Shown here: positions 20,252 to 29,028 of the stretch, piece by piece | Layout: the number at the start of each line of letters is the position of its first letter | How positions within the stretch are numbered: the first letter of the stretch is position 1 | NCBI RefSeq assembly: GCF_003600155.1 | Contig: NZ_QWLD01000032.1 | Coordinates: 1-64,000 of the forward strand | DNA length: 64,000 nt | From: Nesterenkonia muleiensis | GTDB lineage: Bacteria > Actinomycetota > Actinomycetes > Actinomycetales > Micrococcaceae | Direction of reading: 5' to 3' | Program-made: the position numbers and the translations under genes | The notes under the pieces: generated by a model | What the model was told of the DNA's origin: nothing | The model's input: the letters and a program-made list of their open reading frames with translations, nothing else | Database searches by the model: none

Positions 20252-22081
20252 TCAGTCCTCCTCGTCGAAGTCTGGGGTGAGGTTCCGGGCCACCTGGATG
20301 TCGCTGTTGGAGACTCCTGCCGGGACCATGGGCCACACCATGGAGTCGCGGGAAACTACGAAGTCGATGACCACTGGGCGATCGTTGATCTCCAAGGCTT
20401 GGGCGATGACCGCGTCGATGTCCTCGTCGCGTTCGCAGCGCAGCCCTACGCAGCCATAGGCCTCGGCGAGCTTGACGAAGTCGGGGATGCGGACGATCTC
20501 CTCCCCGCTAGGGTTCAGCGCAGTGTTGAGATCGGTGTTGGAGTAGCGGGACTCGTAGAAGAGCGTCTGCCACTGACGGACCATGCCCAGGGACGAGTTG
20601 TTGATCACGGCGACTTTGATGGGGATGTTGTTGATCGCGCAGGTGGCCAGCTCCTGGTTGGTCATCTGGAAGCAGCCGTCACCGTCGATGGCCCACACGG
20701 TCCGGTCCGGGTTGCCGACTGCCGCACCCATGGCGGCGGGGACTGAGTAGCCCATAGTGCCGAGCCCGCCGGAGTTGAGCCACTGACGGGGCCGCTCGTA
20801 GCCGACGAACTGAGCCGCCCACATCTGGTGCTGGCCGACGCCGGCTACATAGACCGCTTCCGGGCCTGAGGCTTGGCCGATCTTCTGGATGACCTTCTGC
20901 GGTGCGATGGCGCCGTCTTCGGGGGCGGTCCAGCCCAGGGGGTAAGTCTCCACCAGTCTGCTGAGACGCTGCCACCAGGAGCCGAGGTCGGGACGCTGAA
21001 GCTTGGTGAAGGCCTCCTCCACCGCGGTCTTCAGCTCAGGGATGATCTCTTTGAGCGAGCCGACGATCGGCACATCTGCATAGCGGTTCTTGGAGATTTC
21101 GGCGGGGTCGATATCGGCGTGGATAACCTTGGCCTCGGGGGCGAAGGAGTCCAGCTGGCCGGTGACCCGGTCGTCGAACCGGGCTCCGAGGGTGATCAGC
21201 AGGTCAGCCTGCTGCAAGGCGGCCACGGCGGAGACGCTGCCGTGCATGCCTGGCATGCCGACGTTGAGCCGGTGACTGTCCGGGAAAGCACCGCGGGCCA
21301 TCAGAGTGTTGACCACTGGGGCACCGACTGCCTCGGCAAGCGCGGTGAACTCTTCGGCGGCTTCAGCCTTGATGAGTCCACCGCCCACGTAGAACACCGG
21401 CTTACTGGCCGCGGCGATGAGCTTGGCAGCCTCCCGCACCTGTTTGGCGTGGCCCCGGGTCACCGGTTTGTATCCGGTCAGGCCGATCTTCGGCGGCCAG
21501 GAGAAGGCGGTCTGGGCAGTCTGGGCAGATTTGGTGATGTCCACCAGCACCGGCCCGGGACGTCCCGAAGAGGCGATGTGGAAGGCCTCGGCCATCACCC
21601 GGGGGATTTCGTCGGGATCAGTGACTAAGAAGGTGTGCTTGGTGATGGGGGTGGCGATACCGACGATATCTGCCTCCTGGAAGGCGTCTGTGCCGATCAC
21701 TGAGGCATTGACCTGGCCGGTGATCGCCACCATGGGCACCGAGTCCATATGGGCGTCGGCCAGCGCGGTCACCAGGTTGGTGGCGCCCGGCCCGGAGGTG
21801 GCGAAGCAGACTCCGACCTTGCCGGTGACCATCGCGTAGCCCTCTGCCGCGTGGCCGGCACCTTGCTCATGACGCACCAGGATGTGGTTGAGCTGCTGGG
21901 AATCCATCAGCGGGTCATAGGTGGGCAGGATGGTGCCGCCGGGGATGCCGAAGACATCGGTGACCCCGAGTTCCTCGAGGCTGCGGATAATCGCCTGGCT
22001 GCCGGTGACAGTTTCGGGCGCAACACTGCGCCCGGGCCCGTAGAGCCGGCGGTCGGCCGTGGTGGTGGTCAACATGGTCAC
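20252..22081 (-). CDS. ilvB: Acetolactate synthase large (catalytic) subunit
   Basis: 609-aa TPP- and FAD-dependent enzyme that condenses pyruvate with pyruvate or 2-oxobutyrate, the first common step to valine, leucine and isoleucine. The catalytic Glu72 is in [12 protein letters not shown], and the TPP/Mg motif runs from GDGCFQM to a downstream NN. GTG 22081 has GGGA 7 nt upstream; ATG 22075, two codons later, is an equally possible start. Expression is probably controlled by the leader-peptide attenuator upstream. Confidence 0.97.
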   Translation of the reverse strand: MTMLTTTTADRRLYGPGRSVAPETVTGSQAIIRSLEELGVTDVFGIPGGTILPTYDPLMDSQQLNHILVRHEQGAGHAAEGYAMVTGKVGVCFATSGPGATNLVTALADAHMDSVPMVAITGQVNASVIGTDAFQEADIVGIATPITKHTFLVTDPDEIPRVMAEAFHIASSGRPGPVLVDITKSAQTAQTAFSWPPKIGLTGYKPVTRGHAKQVREAAKLIAAASKPVFYVGGGLIKAEAAEEFTALAEAVGAPVVNTLMARGAFPDSHRLNVGMPGMHGSVSAVAALQQADLLITLGARFDDRVTGQLDSFAPEAKVIHADIDPAEISKNRYADVPIVGSLKEIIPELKTAVEEAFTKLQRPDLGSWWQRLSRLVETYPLGWTAPEDGAIAPQKVIQKIGQASGPEAVYVAGVGQHQMWAAQFVGYERPRQWLNSGGLGTMGYSVPAAMGAAVGNPDRTVWAIDGDGCFQMTNQELATCAINNIPIKVAVINNSSLGMVRQWQTLFYESRYSNTDLNTALNPSGEEIVRIPDFVKLAEAYGCVGLRCERDEDIDAVIAQALEINDRPVVIDFVVSRDSMVWPMVPAGVSNSDIQVARNLTPDFDEED

Positions 22082-22113
22082 TGTCCAATCCCTATCTGCC
22101 CCTGCACAGACGA

Positions 22114-22159
22114 AACCCCGGCCAGCGGAGTCCCTGTGCGGGGCCCTCGTGCCGGGGTT
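22114..22159 (-). terminator. Attenuator terminator stem before ilvB
   Basis: AACCCCGGC (plus strand 22114-22122) pairs exactly with GCCGGGGTT (22151-22159), and the interior can pair further. It lies between the leader-peptide stop and ilvB, followed on the transcript by UCGUCU. It fits the terminator arm of a BCAA-responsive attenuator. Confidence 0.6.
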
Positions 22160-22198
22160 ATCGATCGGTTTGCGTCAGTTCGTGATGAGCTTTACCGT

Positions 22199-22252
22199 TC
22201 ACGCCCCGGCGGGGGCAATGACGGGTACTACTACCACTAGCATCTGGCGCAT
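22199..22252 (-). CDS. BCAA leader peptide (ilvB attenuator)
   Basis: A 17-codon ORF, MRQMLVVVVPVIAPAGA, ending in TGA. Residues 5-12 are Leu, four consecutive Val, Pro, Val, Ile, so translation would stall when charged Val/Leu/Ile tRNAs are scarce. That is the logic of ilvB leader attenuators in Corynebacterium, Streptomyces and E. coli. A GCCCC/GGGGC hairpin (22203-22216) overlaps the end of the ORF as a possible pause element. The ATG lies at or near the predicted transcription start, so the leader may be translated without a ribosome-binding site. Confidence 0.8.
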   Translation of the reverse strand: MRQMLVVVVPVIAPAGA

Positions 22253-22255
22253 GTC

Positions 22256-22288
22256 TCTATACTTCCGCCCTTCCGTGATCTGAGTCAA
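22256..22288 (-). promoter_or_regulatory. Promoter of the ilvBNC operon
   Basis: On the minus strand TTGACT (22288-22283) is followed after 18 nt by AAGTAT (22264-22259), with TATAGA overlapping at 22261-22256. The first pairing puts the start at about the A of the leader-peptide ATG (22252). Confidence 0.5.
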
Positions 22289-22308
22289 CCCCCGCCACAC
22301 CTGTCTCA

Positions 22309-23454
22309 CTATTCGGACGCTCTATGGCCTCCCTGCCGGGCAAGGCGGCTCAACGCGCTCATCAGGGATCTCTCATTCTCGCTGGGCGAGGGCTCGATGC
22401 TCATCACCTGTTCAGCAATCCGCTGCCCTAGTTCCGCGGTGTCGCTTCCCATCTCCGGTCCGGCCATGGCCGGCAGCTCCGCCAGGACGGAGGCGACCGC
22501 GGCCTCCAGGGCCAGGGCCGCCTGACGCTCACCCCACCCAGCAAGGCACAGCGCAGCCGAGAGTGCGGCCGCGGCGGGATTCGCCCAACCTCTGCCGGCG
22601 ATATCCGGGGCCGAGCCGTGCACCGGCTCATACATGCTGGGGGCTGATCCTGCCGGATTGTAGTTCGCGCTGGCGGCCAGCCCCAGACCACCCTGCACCG
22701 TGGCACCGAGGTCACTGATGATGTCTCCGAACAGGTTGTCTGTGACCACCACGTCGAACCGCCCGGGGTCCAGCGGCAGATGCTGGCACATGGCGTCGGC
22801 GTGCACATAGTCGTGCTGCACCCCGGGGTAACGCTGCGCGATGTGCTCAACCGTCTCCTGCCACAGCTGTCCGGCGTGGACCAGGATGTTGGTCTTGTGG
22901 CACAGCGTGACCCGGCGACGTCGCGCCTGGGCCAGGCGGAAGGCGAACTCCACGGCTTCTGCAGTGGCGGTGGCGGTGGTCAGTGAGTTCTGGATGGCGA
23001 CCGCGTTCTCTGTGCCCAGGTGGGAGAGGGACCCGCCTCCGGTGTACAGGCTCTCGGTGTTCTCCCGGATCACCACCAGATCGCAGTTCTCCGCGGTCAC
23101 GCCCCTCACGGGGCTCTGGACGCCGGGATAGAGACGCACCGGGCGGATATTGACCGATTGGGAGAAGGCAACCCGCAGGGCGACGATGAGGCCGCGCTCC
23201 AAAACGCCCGGAGCCACCCGGGGATCACCGACTGCGCCCAGGAGGACGGCATCGTGGGCTCTCAGCGCTGAAACGGTGTGGTCGTCCATGACCTGTGCGG
23301 TGCGCAGGTAGTTCTCAGCGCCCAGGTTGAAATCCGTGGTCTCCAGGGTGAAGCCGAACCGTTGCGCCGCGGCTTTCATGCCGGCTAGTGCTGCCGCGGT
23401 GACATCTGGTCCAATTCCATCGCCTCCGATGACGGCCAGTGTGTATGAGCTCAT
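22309..23454 (-). CDS. Isopropylmalate dehydrogenase-like beta-decarboxylating dehydrogenase
   Basis: 381 aa. Same superfamily as LeuB, tartrate dehydrogenase, homoisocitrate and 3,3-dimethylmalate dehydrogenase: NAD-dependent oxidation and decarboxylation of a malate-type 2-hydroxyacid. GDGIGPDV is at 11-18, three substrate-site Arg near 87, 94 and 104, IRENTESLY at 129-137, and the DNLFGDIISD metal Asp segment further on. The specificity loop differs from LeuB of this genome (RENTESLY rather than REGTEGPY), and a true leuB exists at 8329-9417, so it is probably not a leucine gene. It is divergent from an ALDH-SDR pair across a FadR-type operator. My preferred reading is 3,3-dimethylmalate dehydrogenase; tartrate or D-malate dehydrogenase are alternatives. 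Confidence 0.85.
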   Translation of the reverse strand: MSSYTLAVIGGDGIGPDVTAAALAGMKAAAQRFGFTLETTDFNLGAENYLRTAQVMDDHTVSALRAHDAVLLGAVGDPRVAPGVLERGLIVALRVAFSQSVNIRPVRLYPGVQSPVRGVTAENCDLVVIRENTESLYTGGGSLSHLGTENAVAIQNSLTTATATAEAVEFAFRLAQARRRRVTLCHKTNILVHAGQLWQETVEHIAQRYPGVQHDYVHADAMCQHLPLDPGRFDVVVTDNLFGDIISDLGATVQGGLGLAASANYNPAGSAPSMYEPVHGSAPDIAGRGWANPAAAALSAALCLAGWGERQAALALEAAVASVLAELPAMAGPEMGSDTAELGQRIAEQVMSIEPSPSENERSLMSALSRLARQGGHRASE

Positions 23455-23563
23455 CTGTGTTCTGGTCCTCTCGGTGGTGACCTGCGGCGGGCTGCGTCGA
23501 GCCGGATTCTGGGATGAGGCTTGACCGCAGAGTGTGATCTGGATCAAACTATCACTGATTGAC

Positions 23564-23578
23564 ACTGGTCTGACCAGT
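23564..23578. promoter_or_regulatory. Operator 1 for the FadR-like GntR regulator
   Basis: ACTGGTCTGACCAGT: a perfect palindrome of 7-bp arms around T, of the TGGTCnGACCA form known for FadR/FCD-subfamily GntR proteins. TTGACA (23559-23564) abuts it. It sits between the divergent dehydrogenase and ALDH genes. An identical 18-bp string, extending to AAT, recurs at 25934. Confidence 0.75.
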
Positions 23579-23635
23579 AATTCGTTGCCAATAGTCCCAC
23601 ACCATGCCATCCACCCAGCGAGGAGGACCGCCCCG

Positions 23636-25099
23636 ATGAGCCACCGCCCTGGAACCGGGCCGCCAACCGTTCCTGAAGGTCTCCCGATCGGGTCGGAGTG
23701 GGTGCGGGGCATGCCCACCTCCCCGGTGATCTTCCCCTATGACGGGTCAGTGGTCGCCCAGGCGCCGGTTGGTCAGCCCGAGCATGCCGCCCAGGCCCTG
23801 GCCGCCGGGTCCGCCGCCGTCAAGCCGGTACGCGGACTCACCTCCGAGGTCCGGCGAAAAGTCCTTCTGCACGTCCATGACGCCCTGAGCGGGCACAGGG
23901 AAGAATTCGTCGACCTGCTGATCGCCGAAACCGGAAAGGTGCGGCGGGACTGCGAGATGGAGTTCTCCCGCACGCTGTTCACCTGGTCGGCCTCCGCCGA
24001 AGAGGTGGCACATATCCACGGGGAGACGGTGCCGCTGGACATGCAGGCCTCGGGAGCGGGGATGCACGGGTTCTGGACCCGCAAGCCGATTGGGCTGGTG
24101 GTCGGCATCGCCGGGTTCAACGCGCCGCTGCTGCTGGCCAGCCACAAGATCGCCCCTTCCCTGGCTGCCGGCTGTCCGGTGATCTGCAAACCGGCACCGG
24201 CCACTCCGCTGACCACCCTGTGGCTTGCGGCCCTGGTCCGTGAGGCAGCTGCGGCACACGGTGCCCCGGAGGAGATGGTGCAGGTGGTCACCGGGGACGC
24301 CGAGGTCGGCCGTGCACTGGTCACCGACCAGCGGGTGGCTGCGGTGTCCTTCACCGGCTCGGACGCCGTGGGTCATCAGATCGCCAGAGATGCCGCGCCA
24401 CGGAAGACCCTGCTGGAACTGGGCTCCAATGCGGCACTGATCGTTGACGCCGGGGCTGACCTCGCCAAGGCCGCCGAGGCCGTGGTGCGCGGCGGATACT
24501 ACTTCAACGGCCAGGCCTGCATAGCAGTCCAACGGGTGATCTGCTGCGAGGCCGTGCGTGAGGAGTTCCTCGCCGAGCTCGCTCCCCGGGTCGAGGCTCT
24601 GCGGGTGGGCGACCCGCGGGATCCGGCCACCGATGTGGCGCCGCTGATCAACCAGGCAGCCACTGAGCGCACCCTGGACTGGATAGCAGAGGCCCAGCGG
24701 GCCGGGGCGCAAGTGGTTCACGGCGGCGCAGAGACTGCCGGGACCGTGGAGCCCACTGTGCTGCTGGATGTGCCGGAATCGGTGGCGGCGTGGTGCGAGG
24801 AGGTTTTCGCCCCCGTGGTCGCTGTCCGCTCGGTGCCCGATCTCCAGGCCGCACTGGAGACGGTCAACCGCTCCCGCTACGGGCTGCACGCCAGCATCTT
24901 CACCCGTTCGCTGGCCAGCGCGTTCCGGGCTCTCGATGAGCTCGAGGTCGGAGGCGTCGTCGTCAACGAGGTGCCGGGCTTCCGCTCGGACATCATGCCC
25001 TACGGCGGGGTCAAGGACTCAGGTATCGGGCGTGAAGGGCCCCGGTTCGCCATTGAAGAGCTGACCGTCACCCGCATGGCCATCATCAGGCCGGAATGA
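23636..25099 (+). CDS. NAD(P)-dependent aldehyde dehydrogenase
   Basis: 487-aa ALDH. The cofactor Lys is in CKPAPATP near 185, FTGS near 239-242, the general-base Glu261 is in LELGSNA and the nucleophile Cys295 in NGQACIAVQR. The LELGSNA form is seen in the GAPN/lactaldehyde/phosphonoacetaldehyde branch. The ATG at 23636 has GAGGAGGA upstream; the frame opens earlier without support. Its last codons overlap the next SDR gene (ATGA). In the proposed pathway it would oxidise aldopantoate to dimethylmalate; the actual substrate is unknown. Confidence 0.92.
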   Translation: MSHRPGTGPPTVPEGLPIGSEWVRGMPTSPVIFPYDGSVVAQAPVGQPEHAAQALAAGSAAVKPVRGLTSEVRRKVLLHVHDALSGHREEFVDLLIAETGKVRRDCEMEFSRTLFTWSASAEEVAHIHGETVPLDMQASGAGMHGFWTRKPIGLVVGIAGFNAPLLLASHKIAPSLAAGCPVICKPAPATPLTTLWLAALVREAAAAHGAPEEMVQVVTGDAEVGRALVTDQRVAAVSFTGSDAVGHQIARDAAPRKTLLELGSNAALIVDAGADLAKAAEAVVRGGYYFNGQACIAVQRVICCEAVREEFLAELAPRVEALRVGDPRDPATDVAPLINQAATERTLDWIAEAQRAGAQVVHGGAETAGTVEPTVLLDVPESVAAWCEEVFAPVVAVRSVPDLQAALETVNRSRYGLHASIFTRSLASAFRALDELEVGGVVVNEVPGFRSDIMPYGGVKDSGIGREGPRFAIEELTVTRMAIIRPE

Positions 25100-25890
25100 G
25101 CAGCCCCATGTCCTCAGAGAAGACCAGCTACACCGACCTGTTCCGGCTGGATGGACGCCGCGCACTGATCATCGGCGCCGGCGGCATCGGCGCGGAGACC
25201 GCACAGGCCCTTGCCGACCATGGGGCAGATATCATCTGCGCAGACCAGGATCTCGGCCTCGCCCAGGACAGTGCTGCCAGGGTGGGCGGCGAAGCCCTGC
25301 CGCTGGATGTCACCGACACCGAGGCAGTGCGCCGCACCGCCCAGGATCTGGGGGCCCTTGACGTGGTGGTGCTGACCGCGGCGATGAATGTCCGCAAGCG
25401 CATCCTGGACTACACCCCGGAGGAGTTCGACCGCGTGGTGGAGCTGAACCTCAAGGGGACGTTCGCCGTCATCAAGTACTTCGGCGCGACGATGGTCAGC
25501 CGCGGAAACGGAAGCATCATCGTCTTCTCCTCCATCAGGGAGCAGATGGTGGAGCCGGGCCAGTCGGTCTACGCCGCGACCAAAGCCGGTGCCGTGCAGC
25601 TGGTGAAGACCGCGGCCGCCGAGTTCGGCGAGGCCGGGGTCCGGGTCAATGCAGTGGCTCCCGGCGTGGTGGAGACCTCCCTGACCCAGCAGATCAAGGC
25701 CGACCCCCAGTGGTACCGGGCCTACGCGACCAAGAACGCTCTGGGCCGGTGGTCGAGACCCTCCGAGCTGGTGGGAGCGGTGGTCTACCTCGCCTCGGAC
25801 GCCGCCAGCTACGTCACCGGGAGCAGCCTTCGGGTGGACGGGGGGTGGACCTCGGTGGACGGCCGCTTCACACCCCCGACACAGCCCTGA
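25096..25890 (+). CDS. SDR family oxidoreductase
   Basis: 264-aa classical SDR. The nucleotide motif GAGGIGAE is at 27-34, the Ser of the triad in FSSIREQ near 145, and Tyr159/Lys163 in YAATK. The C-terminus has the VTGSSLRVDGGW signature. It overlaps the ALDH stop by 4 bp, so both are translated together. An alcohol dehydrogenase feeding an aldehyde to the ALDH is the natural reading. D-pantoate 4-dehydrogenase is the candidate activity within the cluster model. Confidence 0.92.
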   Translation: MSSPMSSEKTSYTDLFRLDGRRALIIGAGGIGAETAQALADHGADIICADQDLGLAQDSAARVGGEALPLDVTDTEAVRRTAQDLGALDVVVLTAAMNVRKRILDYTPEEFDRVVELNLKGTFAVIKYFGATMVSRGNGSIIVFSSIREQMVEPGQSVYAATKAGAVQLVKTAAAEFGEAGVRVNAVAPGVVETSLTQQIKADPQWYRAYATKNALGRWSRPSELVGAVVYLASDAASYVTGSSLRVDGGWTSVDGRFTPPTQP

Positions 25891-25923
25891 TAGTCGCCGA
25901 ACCTGGGTCAGCTCAGGCCGTTC

Positions 25924-25953
25924 TCGACACTCTACTGGTCTGACCAGTAATGC
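25924..25953 (+). promoter_or_regulatory. Operator 2 and promoter of the amidase-ABC-GntR operon
   Basis: The palindrome ACTGGTCTGACCAGT occupies 25934-25948, identical to operator 1. It lies in the spacer between a possible -35 TCGACA (25924-25929) and -10 TAATGC (25948-25953; 18-nt spacing). Binding of the regulator there would block RNA polymerase. The amidase ATG follows at 26008. Confidence 0.65.
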
Positions 25954-26007
25954 ACTTTTTACCGTGATGTCACACATTCGAAATACCGGAAGCAGCAGGG
26001 TTAACAC

Positions 26008-27444
26008 ATGGACACTCCGACCGCCTCTCACCTCACGGACCTCGACGCCGGCCGGCTGACCTCTGCATACGGCTCAGGAGAGCTCAGTCCGGTCGACGTC
26101 GTCGCCTCCTGCCTGCACCGGATGGACCAGCTCGAACCGGCGCTGCGGGCCATGTACGACAGGTACGACGACGAGGCCCTCAGTGCCGCCGCTGACTCAC
26201 AGCGCCGCTGGGAGCAGGGGAAGCCGCTCTCCGCCCTCGACGGAGTCCCGATCACGCTGAAGGAGAACCAGCAAGCAGCGGGCAGACCGACTATTCTGGG
26301 GTCCGCCTCGGCTGTTCCTGTGCCCGCTGAGCGCAATGCCCCGGTGCTGGACAAAGCGCTGCGGGCAGGTGCCTGTGTTCTGGGCCGGACCACCATGTCC
26401 GAACTGGGGATGCTCTCCTCCGGCATCGCCTCGGCCCACCCCATCACCCGCAATCCGTGGAACCTGGCATGGAGTCCCGGCGGCTCATCAGGCGGGGCCG
26501 GGGCGGCCTCAGCAGCCGGCTACGCCCCGATCAACCTCGGCTCCGACATCGGCGGATCCATCCGGCTGCCCTCCTCTTGGTGCGGGGTGGCCGGGCTGAA
26601 GCCCACCTACGGCACCATCGCCGTCGACCCCCCTTACCCGGGACGTACCATTGGCCCCATGGGCCGCACCGTCGCTGACCTGGCACGAGCAATGAGCGTA
26701 CTCGCCGGAGAGCATCCTGCAGATCCCTGGTCCCTGCAGGACACCGGCACCAACTGGACCGACCTCAGCTTCGACCCCGCAGGCCGCAGAGTCGGCCTGG
26801 TGCTGGAGGTGGGCGACGGCGCCCCCCTGGATCCGGAGATCCGCTCCATCATCGAACGCGCCGCCGAGACCTTTGCCGCCGCCGGCGCAGAGATCGTGGA
26901 GGTTCCCCCGTACCTCGCACCGGGGACGGTGAGCCTGATCGACAAGTTCTGGCGAGCCAGCCACTGGCGGAAGTACCAGCAGCTGAGCCCGGAGCAGCAG
27001 GCCAAGATGCTGCCATTCATCGCCGAGTGGTGCCGGGGAGCCTCGGCGATCACTGCCGAGGAGGCGCTGGAGGCCCACGACGCCCAGATCGACCTTGCCC
27101 GCAGCGTCCTGAGAGCCGCTGAGGGGCTCGACGTCGTGCTCTCCCCGGTCTCCCCCGACCCCGCCTTTCCCGCGGAGTGGCCGATGCCCTCCAATGACGT
27201 GGAGGCCGCCATGTCCCATATCCACTTCTGCGTCGGCTACAACTTCGCCGGCATGCCGGCGGCATCGGTCAACGCCGGCTTCACCTCCGCCGGAAGCCCC
27301 GTCGGCGTCCAGATCGCCGCCGGCCGCCACCAGGACCGCTTGGCCCTGGCCGCAGCGGCGTTCTTCGAAGCCGAACGCCCGGAGGATGCTTCCCCTCACT
27401 GGCCCCAGGTCACACCCGCAGAGCACTTCACCCCCGCACCCTGA
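26008..27444 (+). CDS. Amidase (amidase-signature family)
   Basis: 478-aa amidase-signature hydrolase that cleaves a C-N amide bond. The Ser-cisSer-Lys triad is visible: Lys85 in ITLKEN, the GGSSGG serine near 160-161 and the nucleophile Ser184 in SDIGGSIRLPS. It is too short and not placed for gatA, and lacks gatB/gatC neighbours, so a catabolic amidase is likely. It is the first gene of the operator-2 operon, followed by a complete ABC importer. Pantothenase (pantothenate to pantoate and beta-alanine) is the proposed role; other secondary amides are possible. Confidence 0.9.
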   Translation: MDTPTASHLTDLDAGRLTSAYGSGELSPVDVVASCLHRMDQLEPALRAMYDRYDDEALSAAADSQRRWEQGKPLSALDGVPITLKENQQAAGRPTILGSASAVPVPAERNAPVLDKALRAGACVLGRTTMSELGMLSSGIASAHPITRNPWNLAWSPGGSSGGAGAASAAGYAPINLGSDIGGSIRLPSSWCGVAGLKPTYGTIAVDPPYPGRTIGPMGRTVADLARAMSVLAGEHPADPWSLQDTGTNWTDLSFDPAGRRVGLVLEVGDGAPLDPEIRSIIERAAETFAAAGAEIVEVPPYLAPGTVSLIDKFWRASHWRKYQQLSPEQQAKMLPFIAEWCRGASAITAEEALEAHDAQIDLARSVLRAAEGLDVVLSPVSPDPAFPAEWPMPSNDVEAAMSHIHFCVGYNFAGMPAASVNAGFTSAGSPVGVQIAAGRHQDRLALAAAAFFEAERPEDASPHWPQVTPAEHFTPAP

Positions 27445-27462
27445 GAGAAAAGGACAACGACG

Positions 27463-29007
27463 ATGAGAACAGTTCCCTCCGCCGGCGCGCTGACCGCCGC
27501 TGTGGCCATCAGCGCACTCACCCTCACCGCTTGCGACGCAGGCGCCGACGAGGCGACCACCCCCGCCGACGAGTCGGACAACGGCAACGGCACCGAGGTC
27601 TCGGAGGCACATGTGAGCATCGGCATGTTCGCCGTGCCGGCCAATCTCGACTACACCACCACCGGCGGTGCGGCGATATTCGAGGCTCTGCTCTACAACG
27701 TCTACGAGGGCCTGGTGCGCATCGACGCTGAGGGAGAGATCCAGCCGCTGCTGGCCGAGTCCTGGGAGATCAGCGACGACGGCCTGGAGTACACCTTCCA
27801 GCTCCAGCAGGGCGTGACCTTCCACGACGGCGCGGAGTTCGACGCCGAGAACGTCAAGTTCTCCTTGGAGCGCCTTGACGAATGGTCCGCCAACACCCCC
27901 GAGCTTCTCTCCGCCGTCGAGTCGGTGGAGATCGTCGACGACCACGAGGTGACCGTGGTGCTCTCTGAGCCTGACTACGACGCTCTGTTCTGGCTGGCAG
28001 GCCCCCTGGGAACGATGTTCGACCCGGACAGTGTCGAAGACCTGGCCACCGAGGCCAACGGCACCGGACCCTTCGAGTTCGTCTCCTATGAGAACGCCGT
28101 GCGCATGGAGCTGCAGCGCCATGACGACTACTGGGGCGAGCCGGCCGGTGTGGCCTCCGCCGAGCTGGTCTATTACGAGGACGCCTCAGCAGCGGCCAAT
28201 GCCATCCGCACCGGGGGCGTCGACGCCATCCTGCGCTCCGAGGCCTACGACCAGCTCGAGAGCTTCGAGGAGGAACCGGACATCGATATGGTGGTGGGCT
28301 CCACCCAGGGTGTGGTCGTCATGGCGATGAACGATGATCATGAGGCACTCGCCGATCCCGAGGTGCGCACCGCGATCCAGCACGCCATCGACCAGGAATC
28401 GGTCCTGGCTGCCGCCACCGCAGGCTACGGGGAGGTCCTCGGCGGCCCCAGCGTGCCCACCGACCCCTATTACACCGACTTCTCCGGCACCTACGAGTAC
28501 GATCCCGACACCGCAGAAGATCTGCTGGATTCGGCAGGGATCGATGACATTTCGCTCACGTTCAATGTGCCCAACAGAGCCTACGCCGAAGCAGCCGCCC
28601 AGGTGATCCAGGACAATCTGCGGGCAGTGGGCATCGAGGTGACTCTGGAGACCCAGGAGTTTCCCGCCGTCTGGGTGGAGGAGAACATGGTCAACCAGGA
28701 CTTCGACCTGGCGGTGATCAACCACGTCGAGCCCCGCAACATGGCCAACTTCGCCAACCCTGACTATTACTGGGGCTACGACTCCGCCGAAGCCCAGGAC
28801 CTCTTCGCTGAGGCTGCAGCGGCGACCGATGACCAAGAGTATGTGACAGCCATGCAGGAGCTGACCGAGCATATCGTCGGTGACACCCCCGCCGTGTGGC
28901 TGTACAACCCGCCGAACGTGGGACTGGCCACATCGGGCATCTCCGGGCTGCCGGAGAACGACCTGGGCGTGGGCATCGACCTCTCCGACGTCACCGTCTC
29001 CGAGTAA
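27463..29007 (+). CDS. ABC transporter substrate-binding lipoprotein (family 5, DppA-like)
   Basis: 514-aa extracytoplasmic solute-binding protein of the peptide/opine/nickel family. A signal peptide ends in the lipobox LTAC with Cys24 as the lipidation site. An acidic linker and the SBP_bac_5 fold follow, with LLAESWEISDDGLEYTF and VTFHDG near residues 95-125. It binds the imported solute outside the membrane. It lies 18 bp after the amidase and 21 bp before the permease. Peptide-type binding proteins accept varied ligands, so the substrate is open. Confidence 0.93.
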   Translation: MRTVPSAGALTAAVAISALTLTACDAGADEATTPADESDNGNGTEVSEAHVSIGMFAVPANLDYTTTGGAAIFEALLYNVYEGLVRIDAEGEIQPLLAESWEISDDGLEYTFQLQQGVTFHDGAEFDAENVKFSLERLDEWSANTPELLSAVESVEIVDDHEVTVVLSEPDYDALFWLAGPLGTMFDPDSVEDLATEANGTGPFEFVSYENAVRMELQRHDDYWGEPAGVASAELVYYEDASAAANAIRTGGVDAILRSEAYDQLESFEEEPDIDMVVGSTQGVVVMAMNDDHEALADPEVRTAIQHAIDQESVLAAATAGYGEVLGGPSVPTDPYYTDFSGTYEYDPDTAEDLLDSAGIDDISLTFNVPNRAYAEAAAQVIQDNLRAVGIEVTLETQEFPAVWVEENMVNQDFDLAVINHVEPRNMANFANPDYYWGYDSAEAQDLFAEAAAATDDQEYVTAMQELTEHIVGDTPAVWLYNPPNVGLATSGISGLPENDLGVGIDLSDVTVSE

Positions 29008-29028
29008 GCCCACCACCGGGGGATAACT

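Noticed and set aside
22309-23454. Second leuB for leucine synthesis
   Set aside because: A canonical leuB exists at 8329-9417, this copy has a different specificity loop, and it shares an operator with catabolic genes.
26008-27444. gatA (Glu-tRNA-Gln amidotransferase subunit A)
   Set aside because: Amidase-signature core is shared, but no gatC/gatB neighbours are present and the gene opens a transporter operon under a GntR operator.
26509-28122. 537-codon minus-strand frame across amidase and binding-protein genes
   Set aside because: It crosses two unrelated plus-strand genes with catalytic motifs and a lipobox; no start signal.
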